This document shows, piece by piece, positions 1 through 10,830 of a DNA stretch of 64,000 nt (its first letter is position 1; each line of letters starts with the position of its first letter). Source of the stretch: Dactylis glomerata (lineage: Eukaryota > Streptophyta > Magnoliopsida > Poales > Poaceae); the NCBI GenBank assembly GCA_007115705.1, contig QXEO01001819.1, positions 1-64,000 on the forward strand, given 5' to 3'. The notes under the pieces were generated by a model, which saw only the letters and a program-made list of their open reading frames with translations, did no database searches and had not been told where the DNA came from. The translations under genes and the position numbers were made by a program.

Positions 1-1743
1 TGCTCTCAGGCCAAGGTGGTGTCCAAGCAAGGAGAAGGAGAAGAAGAAATATATGAAGAAGAGTGTTGGTCTCCGGAAGATCTCAAGTTTGCACTCCATG
101 AACACTTGGCTCTCAATGCAAATGCTTTTTGGGATGCCAACAAGCACAAGACGAAGGGATCCAAGTTCAAATCCTTTCCAAGGAAGGGTGGTGACTCTAA
201 AGTGAGGCATTGCTACAATTGTGGAGGAATCAAGCACTTCATCGCCGAATGTCCTTATGAGAACAAGGAGGACAATGAAGGCCGGCTCATCCCCAAGCGC
301 CGGTCATCAAAGTTCTACCCATCCAAGAAGCATGGGAACAAGGACAACAAGAAGAAAGGAGAAAGGGTATTGGTGGTTCATGAGGAGTATGACTCCGGGT
401 CCGATGATGATGACTCCGTTGATGAAGAGAATGGAGAAGTGGCCGCCATTGCCATTGTCTCCACACCACCTACATCCCTCTTCAACTCACAAAATGAGAA
501 CGCCATCATCACCACCCACAAGTGTCTTATGGCCAAGGCCTCGGAGGTAACATCATCACCTACTCCTTCATCATCTCATTCCAATTCTATTTCTATGGAT
601 GATGTGAGTAGTCTTAAGATTAAGAAAGAACTAGTTTCTTGTGATGATTTTCTCGCTAACATGAAGGGGCCAACCAAGATATACTTTGAGACACTAATGT
701 GTGAAATTGGTGATGCCCATGACACTATCAAGGAGAAGGAGGAGTTAGAAAGATTAGCCGCCGATGATATTGGCTCTCTATCAATTGAGCTCGAAGAAGA
801 GCAAAACTTGAGAGTCTCTTTAGAGGAGAAATTGTTGGGACTAGAAGAGTCTCATAATCAAATCTTGTCAAAACTCACTAAAGAACGTGACCATGCTCTT
901 GCTATGGTCAAATTGCTTAAAAAGGAGAATGTTGAATTTGACGTTGGTCATAATGATCTTCGTGAGAAGTTTGAGAAGCTTGAAGAAGCCCACAAGGCTT
1001 TGGAAGGCAAATTCTCTCATCTCACCAAGATTCGTGAACAACTTCAAATTCAACTAACTATTGAACAATCTAAAGTCCCACCAATGCAAGTTATTGAAGT
1101 TCCTTGTTCTTCTAACTCTATTTGTGATCATAATGATATCATTGAGGAGAACAATAGGTTGAAGGCCGATCTTGCTAAGGGCCTTGCTACTTGCATTCAA
1201 GGAGAGAAGAATCTCAATGATCTCTTGAACAATCAAAGGGTGTTCAAGGGTAAGGAGGGCCTCGGATTTGTTGCCGAGTCCTCAAAGAAAGGGGATCTTG
1301 GTTTGGTGGCCAAGCCCTCAAAGAAGAAGAAGAATAAGAAGAAGAACAAGAAGAAGTCAAAGCCTGCTGCTGCTCCTACTCCTCATGTCCCTTTTGATAT
1401 TTGTTACACTGAGGAGGAGTGGAAGGAGCTCAAGGGAAAGGAGAAAGTGGAGAAGGTCGAAGTGTCCGGAGTCTCCGGGTCAAAGGGTCCGGAGTCTCCG
1501 GCTAGTTCATCTAGCCCGGAGTCTCCGCTCCCAATGGCCAGAGTCTTCGGCCCTACTCACAATGATTTTGCAGGAAAATATAACCCTCATTATGTTCTTC
1601 TTAGGGATTACTATGGTGATGTCTATGCTAAATATGTTGGTCCCCCTGATGGCTACTTTGAATATGCTATTTGGGTACCTAAGATTCTTGTGACTAACAA
1701 AAGAGGACCCATCCAAAAATGGGGACCTAAAACCAAGAATTGA
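1..1743 (+). CDS. gag: E1 gag, 5' incomplete
   Basis: This is the C-terminal part of a Copia Gag protein, which packages element RNA in virus-like particles. The frame is already open at base 1, so the true start lies upstream of the window. A CCHC zinc knuckle (C-Y-N-C-G-G...H...C) is encoded at about 211-252. It is followed by an acidic stretch, long predicted coiled-coil segments (about 700-1240), a lysine-rich tract (about 1320-1365) and a Ser/Pro region encoded by CCGGAGTCTCCGG repeats. The stop is TGA at 1741-1743. The pol frame begins a few bases downstream in another frame, just after an in-frame TAG at 1751-1753. Pol expression would therefore need frameshifting, readthrough or a separate start. 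Confidence 0.85.
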   Translation, partial: CSQAKVVSKQGEGEEEIYEEECWSPEDLKFALHEHLALNANAFWDANKHKTKGSKFKSFPRKGGDSKVRHCYNCGGIKHFIAECPYENKEDNEGRLIPKRRSSKFYPSKKHGNKDNKKKGERVLVVHEEYDSGSDDDDSVDEENGEVAAIAIVSTPPTSLFNSQNENAIITTHKCLMAKASEVTSSPTPSSSHSNSISMDDVSSLKIKKELVSCDDFLANMKGPTKIYFETLMCEIGDAHDTIKEKEELERLAADDIGSLSIELEEEQNLRVSLEEKLLGLEESHNQILSKLTKERDHALAMVKLLKKENVEFDVGHNDLREKFEKLEEAHKALEGKFSHLTKIREQLQIQLTIEQSKVPPMQVIEVPCSSNSICDHNDIIEENNRLKADLAKGLATCIQGEKNLNDLLNNQRVFKGKEGLGFVAESSKKGDLGLVAKPSKKKKNKKKNKKKSKPAAAPTPHVPFDICYTEEEWKELKGKEKVEKVEVSGVSGSKGPESPASSSSPESPLPMARVFGPTHNDFAGKYNPHYVLLRDYYGDVYAKYVGPPDGYFEYAIWVPKILVTNKRGPIQKWGPKTKN

Positions 1744-1753
1744 TCTCTTGTAG

Positions 1754-1909
1754 GACATTGCTTCCGGAGGAAAATGGATTATTGATAGTGGTGCCACAAG
1801 CCACATGACCGGAAGCAAAAATATTGTGGAAGATCTAAAGCCAAATACTTCAAATGTCACGGTCTCATATGGTGATAAATCATCCTCTAAGGTACTTGGT
1901 TTCGGTAAG
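1754..1909 (+). pseudogene. pol: E1 pol, N-terminal protease fragment
   Basis: The frame encodes the retropepsin active-site region with the D-S-G-A-T motif typical of Copia protease (W-I-I-D-S-G-A-T-S-H-M). The coding sequence is cut at 1909 by insertion of E2. Bases 1905-1909 (GTAAG) are the left copy of the target duplication. The same frame resumes at 17028, so the insertion itself caused no frameshift beyond the interruption. An in-frame TAG at 1751-1753 precedes this segment. Confidence 0.85.
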
Positions 1910-2880
1910 TGTCGTCGTGGTGAAACAACATATGCCATAGGATGGCTTAAATGGGGGCCGACTAGATGCTGGAGGATTCGGGAGAGGGGAACGAGCTAAA
2001 GAGCACGACAGAAAAGAGACACTGATCTACCCAGGTTCGGGGCTCTCGTAAGGAGATAACACCCCTACTCCTGCTCTACTGATTGTATATATGGATCGAT
2101 GTAGTACACCACAATGGTGCTTCCAAGCTCTGTGCTAGAGAAGGAAGATGAACTGCTAAGTGTAGAAACCTTCAACCTTCTAACCTTCTTCCAGCTATCA
2201 ACCTTCTACCTTTCAACCAACCTTCCACCCTTTACCAGGGCTCCCTATGCCACCTTATATAGTGGTGGCCAGGGTTACAACGGTCATACAAGACCACAAG
2301 ACAAGGGCTACACTCCAAACAGGAGCTGGTGGCGATGGCAGAGACCCTTGACTTCGCCCCTGATTGCTCTCGATGGGACGCCATATCCCTGTACCTTGTA
2401 CCTCTTGAACTGTGGCCTTACCTCTGTGCAGTAAGCTCGTACTTGTGCACAGTGAGGGTAGGTAACCTCCACTGTGCACCCTGCCATCTTACTCTGCTAC
2501 CATGCTTGGATGTTTTCTTCCTTGATTGTAGGGATGTGACACCTTGGTTGACTTAAGTATCCCGGATATGACCGTTGGCCATACCCAGGACTTATATGCC
2601 GGACCAACGACCTACGAGGGTCGGGTAATCCGGCCTCCCCTGCTCCTGCACAACACACCAAACGGTTAGGCCGGCATATCTAAGTATATGCCGGCACACT
2701 TTTATAAGTATTCCGGCTATGCCGGCATATCCAAGTATCAGCCGGGATACACATTATATGCCGGCCTGGCCGATGCTCTTATATTCCGGCCAGGCCCTTC
2801 CTTGATAACCCGGCATAAAGTCAATCATAGCCTTGTGTCTTTCTACTCTCTTGACCCTACCGGGGGTCATCCCCCCGACA
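1910..2880 (-). repeat. E2 3' LTR (left copy)
   Basis: On the minus strand it begins TGTCGGGGGG and ends in CGACGACA, giving TG...CA termini. It matches 16052-17022 at a constant offset of 14142, with one substitution. A TATA box (CTATATAA on the minus strand) lies at 2255-2262. A cluster of GCCGGCATA-type words occupies about 2670-2780. Confidence 0.95.
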
Positions 2881-2894
2881 CTAGTCCCCGAAGC
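2881..2894 (-). other. E2 polypurine tract
   Basis: On the minus strand it reads GCTTCGGGGACTAG directly before the 3' LTR. The position and purine content fit the plus-strand DNA primer. It confirms the minus orientation of the element. Confidence 0.75.
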
Positions 2895-3350
2895 TGCCGA
2901 GGTTCCCCAGTCATAACTGTGGAGCCTTGACAGGTTCAACATACCTTTCTTTATTATGCCCCGGCGGTCAGATGTATATGCCGGCACATCTGCACATATC
3001 CCGGCCTCTGTTCCTGTTCCAAAACTTATTCCGGCCGGTCCCGAGGGTATTCCGGACGGAACATATACATCGGGCAATTAATCCGACATATAGACGAGTC
3101 TTCCTCGAGAAGCCATGTCCGACAGCTTTGCATCGAAACTTGTAACTGCCCTGCCACCTCGAACGATCACCCACGATGTGACGGTTCACAGTGCAGCAGT
3201 TACTTCTCGCCATCATTGCGTCATGGCACGGTTACAGGAACCGCCGCCCCACTCTGTGCCGCCACGCGGCGCCTTGCCGCAGAAACGGTCGGGGGAGTGG
3301 AACACTCCCACGATCCCCACGACCCCCACGACCGGCCTCCTCGGTAGACC

Positions 3351-3358
3351 TATAAATA
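3351..3358 (+). promoter_or_regulatory. TATA box of the E2 antisense gene
   Basis: TATAAATA at 3351-3358 sits in a GC-rich context about 590 bp upstream of the first ATG at 3940. A GC- and pyrimidine-rich leader follows, with many GCCGCC-like triplets, as in plant 5' untranslated regions. A GTGAG at about 3620 and an AG near 3890 could bound a leader intron. The promoter role is inferred; the match and position are seen. Confidence 0.6.
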
Positions 3359-3939
3359 GGGCGGCGGGGGTAAACCTATCTTTTTACCCCCCACCATCGT
3401 CTTCCTCGCCTTCCTCCTTTGCCTCCTGCGCTTCACCGCCGGCCCGAAGAGCAGCATCGCCGCCGCAGCCGACCTGCTCCCCGCCGACGCCGACGCCCGA
3501 CGACGCACGGCATCACCTTTGACGACGCCGCCGCCGCCGCCTCTTCTCTCTGCAGCATTGCAGGGAGATTGGATCTTCCTGCACGCTCGCCGCCGCTCCA
3601 TCGTCGCCGGCCAAGCTCCGGTGAGACCTCCCTCTGTTCTTCCTCTTTCACGCCTTTTACAACTTCGCACCGGTAGCCCCACTTGCACAGATCTGCTTCA
3701 GTCTCAGAGCTAGTTTTCCCTTTGATTCGACTAGCATTGCTAGGCAACGCTCGCAGGTGTTCATCTTTAGGAGTTTTACCTTTATTTGTTTCCTATTTTA
3801 ACTGTCTCGGTAGATCTTCTATTCCTGCTAACATCTGTGAGAGTGGTATGCCGGAGAGACTAACCTCCCTCTTTTCTCCGGCCTTGATAGGAATAACATC
3901 ACGGGACTCCGGCTCTCACGCCTTATCCCGGCCACTAAG

Positions 3940-6900
3940 ATGGCATCTTCAAGCATGATGGCTACCTCGGCCTCTGAGGAAGATACCTCGGCCCGAGCCC
4001 AAGGACGCTCCGGCTGGGAGGGGTCGGAGGTCACTCCGGCCGAGATATCCTGGGTCACCTCCACCAGGAGAGTCCCGGAGGGCGTAGCATGCCGGCTACC
4101 AGCAGGAGAAACTGTGCCGGCACCTGAACCCGGCGAACGCGTCGTCTTCATCGCCCACTTCGAGCGGGGCTTCGGTCTGCCGGTGTCGGACTTCTTCCGG
4201 GACTTCCTCAACACCTACGAGCTTCAACCTCATCATATCCCGGCCAATGCCGTGATGATCCTCTCCGCCTTCGCTGCTTTTTGCGAGGGCTATGCCGGCA
4301 TAGAGGCCCTTACTCAAGGATGGGCGAAGTACTTCCAACTGCGGAAGCAAGTCGTCCAAGAGCCGCCCCGGAGCAAGGACGACCCGCCGGAGACGGCCCA
4401 GGAAAAGAAGGACCGCCCCATGACCCTCTGCGGCGCGGCCACCATCATGTCCCGAAAGGGCTCGGACTTCCCCAAGGTGGAGCTCCTGGAATCTTGCAAG
4501 AAGTGGCAGAAAAGCTTCTTCTACGTCAAGAACACCACCGACGAGGATCTGCTCAACCTGCCGCCATTTGTGGACGAGCCACCCTTGGCGATGACGAACT
4601 GGACCTACAACCCGAAGAACTCGGTGATGCCGGTGAATGCGCTTCACCGGGTTAAGGGCGAGCTCCTGGATGCCGGTCTTACTCCTCAAGACCTGGTGGC
4701 CTGCTATATAAGCCGGCGCGTCTCCCCTCTGCAGCGCCGGTCGCATAAGATCTGCCAGATGAGCGGGCCAATGGACCCCACCCGGCACTCCACACACGAG
4801 CTGACTCCGGCCGACATTCTGCGCCGGATTAAGGATGTCTGCAAGTCCTCTCAGGCCACTTTTGCCTGGGGGCTAGAACCATACAGCCGGGATAGGCCCG
4901 CCCCAACGGTAAACCATCTTATCCGATACATAAAGTCCATGTCCGGCACATAGATACTTAAGCCGACACATGCCTGTTTGCCGACACATATCATATCGAT
5001 CCGACATACCTCTTCCACCGGCATATTTCCTTATCTGAATATTTGACTTTGCTGTTTATACAGAAATTCAGCTTCCAAACCATGGAGAACTCCCGGATCA
5101 AGATCGCGGCGGACCGCACCGTTGCGGATGTTGAAGATCCGGATCATTGGGATAAGCTTCCCAGGAGCACCCGTGCTGCAGCTGCCATGGGTAAGGGCTC
5201 TTCATCCCGGCATTATACTCAAGACCGGAGTGAGATTGATTCTGACGAGGAGGTCCTGCTGTACTATGACCCGATGCCACTTGCGTACGCCTTTCCAGAA
5301 ACACCTATTGCTTACGAGTTTCCAATGCCGTCCTCAGCTATCCCGGACGATGTGGTTATCGACGCCGCCCCTCTGAACCAGGGACCTCCTTCCACCGGCG
5401 GACGTGCCGGCCGGAAGCGAGGGGTGAAGCCCCAGTCCGACATACCTCAGAGGTCGAAAAGGCAGAAGGTCTGCGTGCCCAAACAGAAGAAACAGAGGCC
5501 TGTTGCCTTGGGGTAAATTTCCTTTTCTTTGCATTTCCTCCGACATATCTCTTGTTTGTATTACTGACTTGGTGTTTTCTCTCTTTCAGTGCTCCTCTTG
5601 AGCCGGAACAAGCTTCTGGCTTGAGTGGCGACCCGAAGGTTACCAAGCCCGCTGCCCCTGCTACCTCCGACATTCCCTCTGCCAGTCACACGACCTCACC
5701 GGCGCCGGCATCTTCGCCTGCGCCCGACAAGACCACCTCCCCGGCGAAGGACGTTCCTCCGCCGGAACAAGATACCTCTGCCCCCGACGTCCACATGGAC
5801 TCGGGGGCTCAACAGGAACCTCCGGCTCCTGATGTCCACATGGACACAGGAGCCCACCAAGAAGCCCCAGACTCCGGCGCGCCCACCAGCGACGCCGGCA
5901 CAACTCACGACGCCGGCGCAAGCGACAAGAGCGCCGGCACAGACATCAAGGGCAAAGGCCCTTTAGTGCCAGAGGTCCAGACTATTCCGGATCCCGCTCC
6001 TGCTGGCCAAGAAGCACCGGCCGCGCCGGAACAGCCCGCACCTGAGACTCCTTCAGCTGACAAGACCCCAGCACCGGCCAAGACCACTGCACCGGCCAAG
6101 ACCACTGCACCGGCCAAGTCCACTGCCCCGGCCCGGACCGGCACGTTGAAGATTCAGCCGGCCAAGTCCGGCACACAATCTGCCGCAACTGCTCCTCCCA
6201 AGGCAGCGTCCCAGACCAGCTCTGCTCTGGCCCTGCATCTTGGCAGGGCAGCAGCCCGGCCGGGGTACCGGAAAAGCTTCTTCGACACCCCAGAACTCGA
6301 GGGCCTCGTCCCTCTTGCGACGAAAAGTGATGAGAGCCTCGGCTCTCTTAAGGAGCAGTGCATCAAGTGGAACGACGCCAGCAACATGGACACTGCGGAC
6401 TCAAGGAGCAAGAAGCTGGCCGAAGCCAAGACCAGTGGCGACCCAAGCGACTTCCTGGCAGCGAAGCCCATACCGATCGCCAGCGAGCTCCTCAGCATCC
6501 AGCAAAGACTTCACAAGTTGGCCTCTGCCACCAACGTAAGTCCTCTCTATTTACACACATATCCCCAGTCCCCGAAAATGTCGGCTGTCCGGGATATGGA
6601 CATCCGGGATTTTCTCATAGTCCTTTAGCTAGCTTCTTTTGAATTAACTGCCGACATATGAGCTCGATCCGAGCTTCAAATCCTAGTCACCGAGAGCCGG
6701 GATAGGTGCGTAGCACCTGTGCCGGGTCTTTAACAATTTCACATCTCTATTATCTTTCAAATCCTCTTGACCGGGATATAAGCTCGATTCGAGCTTCAAA
6801 TCCTAGTCACCGAGGGCCGGGATAGGTGCGCAGCACCTGTGCCGGGTCTTTTAAAAGAATGATCACTTGACAAAATCTTCACTTTAATTATCATGTCAAA

Positions 6901-8374
6901 TTTCTCTGCTGACATTTCAAATCCCGGCATTTTTGCAGCTCATGAACAACACCCGGGCCAACATGTTCCATGACTTGGTGTGCGAGCATCGGAAGCTTTC
7001 CGACGCACACAGCAAGCTTCAGCTGGAGCTGTCCCTGAAATGTAATCTTTGCCGACATACTGCTGTATGCCGGATATCTTTCCTCTCTTTACTTTGCAAT
7101 GCTTACTCTTGCCGACACGTAACCTTGTGCCGACATTCTTCAGCTGGTGCCGAAGCGCAAGTCACCGAGCTTCTCAAGAGGGTGAAAGAGCTTACTGGTA
7201 TGCCGGATCCTGCTGTTACCCGGATAGCTACTTTATACTTCAAATCCTTTACTCTTTGTCACTGTTTTCTTTCTTCAAATCCTTTTAACCTGAAATCTTT
7301 GCAGATGAGAAGGCTGCACTGGAGGCACGCCACCAGGATTGTGTGTCCTCGGTGGATGTGGCCAAGCAACTGGACGACCGGGATGCCGGTCACAAGGCCG
7401 AGGTTGAGCAGTTGAAGGGCCGGATCACCGAGCTGCTGGACGAAAAGGAACAGAGGGAGGGCCTACTGAAGAAAACCCATACCCTGCTTGTTACCTCCGA
7501 GACTGATGCTGCCAACGCCCACGCTGAACTGGATAGCCTGAAGGAACAGGCCACCAAATGGGAGGTTACAGTTGCCCAGCTGAATGCCGACCTTGCCCGT
7601 AAGCTTCAAATCCTTTCCCCTTTTATCCTTTCCGACATATTTTCCTTTTGCTAACATTGTTTCTATTCTGCAGGCATGTTTCCCGCTTCCGTCGCTGACG
7701 TTGAGAGGGCTTTGCAGTTGGACCGAGAAAACCGGGGTGTTCCGGTTGACTCGCCCAACTGGGACATGTCGGAGCAGCTGCTGGCCCTGCAGTCCCGGAA
7801 GGAGGCCATGACCCTTTACACTGAAGAGCTCTTCCTCGGCGCCCAGGAGGCATTCTCTGCCCTCTGGCCGGGACAAAGGACTCCCACTGACCCGGTTGAC
7901 CTCGGCAACGACCTGCAGCTTGCCAAGGTTCGCCTCCGGGAGTGGCGAGATTCCGGCGCGAGGGTTGGAGCTGACGAAGCCCTCAGCTACTTCTTGTCTT
8001 GGTATGAAAAGGCAGACTTGGAGACTTTGCGCACCGTGCGCGAAGGATCCATCTGGACCACGGATCCGGATCATATCCGTCGCCGCAAGGAGTTGGCCCA
8101 TAGTTATGTGGACTATGCCGACACCGACAAATTCGTCCGGGACATCCGCGAGCCGGAGAAGAATGACGAAGCCGGGACATCTGCCGCTGCTGAGGGTTCC
8201 GACTCCAGCCAAGATGAAGATGAAGCTGAGGAAGCCGACACTGATGTCCCGGAACAGGCATCTGCCCCGGGCGGAGGTGATGGCTCCATTCCATCTGCTG
8301 GGTCCGGCACACCTGAAGCCGACACTTCCACTGCTACCGCTCCACCTGCCGGCGGCCCCGCGCCTGCCCCTTGA
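3940..8374 (+). CDS. E2 antisense seven-exon gene, PF04195-like domain and coiled coil
   Basis: This is read from seven open exons: 3940-4934 (this donor is the least certain), 5072-5512, 5590-6535, 6939-7041, 7144-7197, 7305-7598 and 7674-8374. Introns 2 to 6 have GT/AG ends, and the phases close exactly to 1177 codons plus TGA. Exon 1 (near residues 65-140) has the aromatic/glycine pattern of the 'putative gypsy type transposon' domain (H-F-E-R-G-F-G-L-P, then F-C-E-G-Y-A-G-I...W). Exon 2 is basic near its end (K-R-Q-K and K-Q-K-K), a possible nuclear signal. Exon 3 is Ala/Pro-rich with short A-P-A-K-T-T repeats. Exons 4-6 form a coiled coil. Exon 7 holds a Leu/Trp-rich block and an acidic, Pro-rich tail. 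The function is unknown. It runs opposite to gag-pol, so its introns would not be removed from the element's genomic RNA. Confidence 0.8.
6661..6850 (+). repeat. Two-copy tandem repeat, 120-bp period, inside intron 3
   Basis: Bases 6661-6730 and 6781-6850 are nearly identical (three differences seen). Both start AGCTCGAT and end GCCGGGTCTT. The repeat lies wholly within the 403-bp intron 6536-6938 of the antisense gene. Confidence 0.85.
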
Positions 8375-9027
8375 ATCTTTGCACCAAAAACACTTTAAGC
8401 TTTATCAGATCCCCGGTATGCCGGGTGCAGATGTAATATACACGTTTAATTTCCTTTGGTTTGCTACCTGAACAAGTTTTATCTTGGTTTGCTTGTTACT
8501 AATGCCGGATCATCTTTTGGCTAAGTCACCGAGTTGTTTTCCTGTTTCCTCAATTTCACAACCTTGGCTACTTGTCTACCTTAATTGGCTTTCGACGTAT
8601 GAGTCTCAAGGTTGCTTCCTCGAACATACAGTACTTTAACTTTGAGACTTAGACTTCAAATCATCCGACACTTTAAATTTTAACTTTAGCTTTAACGAAA
8701 ATGTCGGTTCGCTTGCTTTGTATTTCCTTAGCCGTTTTCCATGTGTAGACAATCTCCGGCATCTACTCTTGCTAGCCATGAAGCCGGGTTTCGGACAGCA
8801 GCTGAGTCGAAGAGTGGCCTTTGATGCCGACACATTACTAGGCCGACATAGGAAACATTCAAATAAAGCCAGCCGGCATATAACAAAAAACTGTAAATAA
8901 ACAACAAATATACCTCGGAGCTAGTTACCCGGCTTCTTCGGGATGCCGGTATTTCATTCATTAGTCTTGTGCCGGCACAACACGCCGGCATACAAAGGAA
9001 AATATGGAAATACATACATTGTGTTGC
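8375..9027. other. E2 spacer between antisense gene and pol
   Basis: No convincing ORF is present. This is the converging 3' end region of the plus-strand gene and of minus-strand pol. It contains several CCGACAT and GCCGGCATA words like those in the LTR. Terminators for both transcripts are expected here, but I cannot pick a site. Confidence 0.5.
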
Positions 9028-10830
9028 TCAGGAGTAAAAGGGGCGCAGTAGAGCTATGTTCCATGGCCTCTTGGTTTCTTCTCCGGACCTGTCCACCTTA
9101 TTCTTCTTGGGGTCCTGCGCATCTATAAGATAATAGGCATCATTGTGCAGAGCTCTGCTCACAATGAATGGCCCCTCCCATGGAGGAGTTAACTTATGCC
9201 GGCCTTCTGTTCCTTGCTTTAGCCGGAGTACTAGATCTCCCTCTTGAAATCTCCTTGGATTTACCTTCTGCGCATGATAGCGTCTGAGGTTCTGCTGATA
9301 TACTGCTGTTCTTGACAGAGTTATTTCCCTTGCTTCCTCTAGCAGATCAACATCATTTTCTCTGGCTTCTTTAGCCTCTTCCTCAGTATATAGCACTATT
9401 CTTGGTGCATCATGTATTACATCTGTTGGAAGCATAGCTTCTGCTCCATACACCAGGAAAAATGGTGTGTAGCCTGTTGATCTATTCGGAGTAGTTCTTA
9501 AACTCCACAGCACTGCTGGCAGCTCATCTAGCCAACATCCCGGAGTTTTCTCCAGGGGCTCTATCAGCCGGGGTTTTATGCCGGATAATACTAGCCCATT
9601 CGATCTCTCTACTTGGCCATTGGCACAAGGGTGGGCAACCGACGCAACGTCCAGCCGGATTCCCACCTCCTCACAAAATCTGGCAAATGGCCCTTGGGCA
9701 AAGTTTGACCCATTGTCAGTGATGATGCTATGAGGAACACCATATCTCAAGATTATATCCTTTAAGAATTTCACTGCTGTGTGACCATCACACTTGCTTA
9801 TGGGCTTCACTTCAATCCACTTGGTGAACTTGTCCACCATGACCAGGATATGGGTCATTTTCCCTCTGGCCGGCTTAAAAGCCCCGACCATATCCAGGCC
9901 CCAAACAGCAAAGGGCCAGGTTATTGGGATAGTTTTCAGGGCAGATGCCGGCTGATGAATCTGGTGGGCATATCTTTGACACCCATTACATTTCCGGACC
10001 AAGTTTTCTGCCTCTTGCAGTGCCGTTGGCCAATAGAAGCCATGCCGGAATAGCTTTGCCACCAATGCCCTGGACGAAGCATGGTGACCACACTCCCCCT
10101 GGTGAATTTCCCGGAGCATCTCCTGACCCTCCTCAGATTCGACACATCTCTGCAATACTCCGGTGGTACTTCTCTTGTATATTTCTTTGTTGATGATGGT
10201 ATACGCTTTGGATCTCCTTATAACCCGGCGGGCCTCGGTTTCATCCGTCGGCACTTGACCATCCACCATGAAGTTCATGATGGGACGTGCCCATGAGGGC
10301 ACTTCCCTGACAGTGAACACTGCCTGATCTATTTCCATCATTTCGACCGACACATAATCGATCTCCATGGGCTGCGAAGTCCCCGGGACTGAAGAATCAG
10401 TCCCCGGGTATGCCGGAGCAGTCCCCGGGTATACCGGCACAACCTCTTGGCACATTTTACCCTTGCCTTTAGATTTGTTCCGGAATACTGTACTAACAGC
10501 ATATGTCGGCCCAGTCCCCGGGACTGAGGAAACAGTCCCCGGGTTATCCGACATGACTCCGGCATCTATCTCCATCGGAACTGCTTCCTCCGGCGGACCT
10601 GGCGGGACATAAATGGAGGATGACTCCGGCGAGGGTTTGATCGATGGCTTCCTCAGATGCTCCAGCGAAATGCCGGGCGGGATTGAATCTCGGGAAGACC
10701 CCAGCTTGGATAATGCATCGGCTGCATCGTTCTGAGCCCGGAGAACGTGCCGGAACTCACAACCTTCAAAGTAACCACTTAACTGCTGCACCAGGAAACG
10801 GTATGATGCCATGTTAGCATCATGCGCGTC
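9028..10830 (-). pseudogene. pol: E2 pol: integrase segment
   Basis: Its frame is the same as the upstream RT segment but separated from it by TGA at 10831-10833. After the RNase H remainder comes a Pro-Gly-Thr repeat linker. An HHCC zinc-binding region (H-H-A-S-S...C-N-G-C) follows, and then the DDE core: D in L-D-M-V-G, D in I-T-D-N-G-S and E in Q-V-E-R-S. The C-terminal part keeps a G-D-L-V-L element typical of Gypsy integrases. No chromodomain is visible, which fits Tat rather than chromoviruses. The catalytic residues look intact, so the damage is limited to the upstream stop. Confidence 0.85.
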
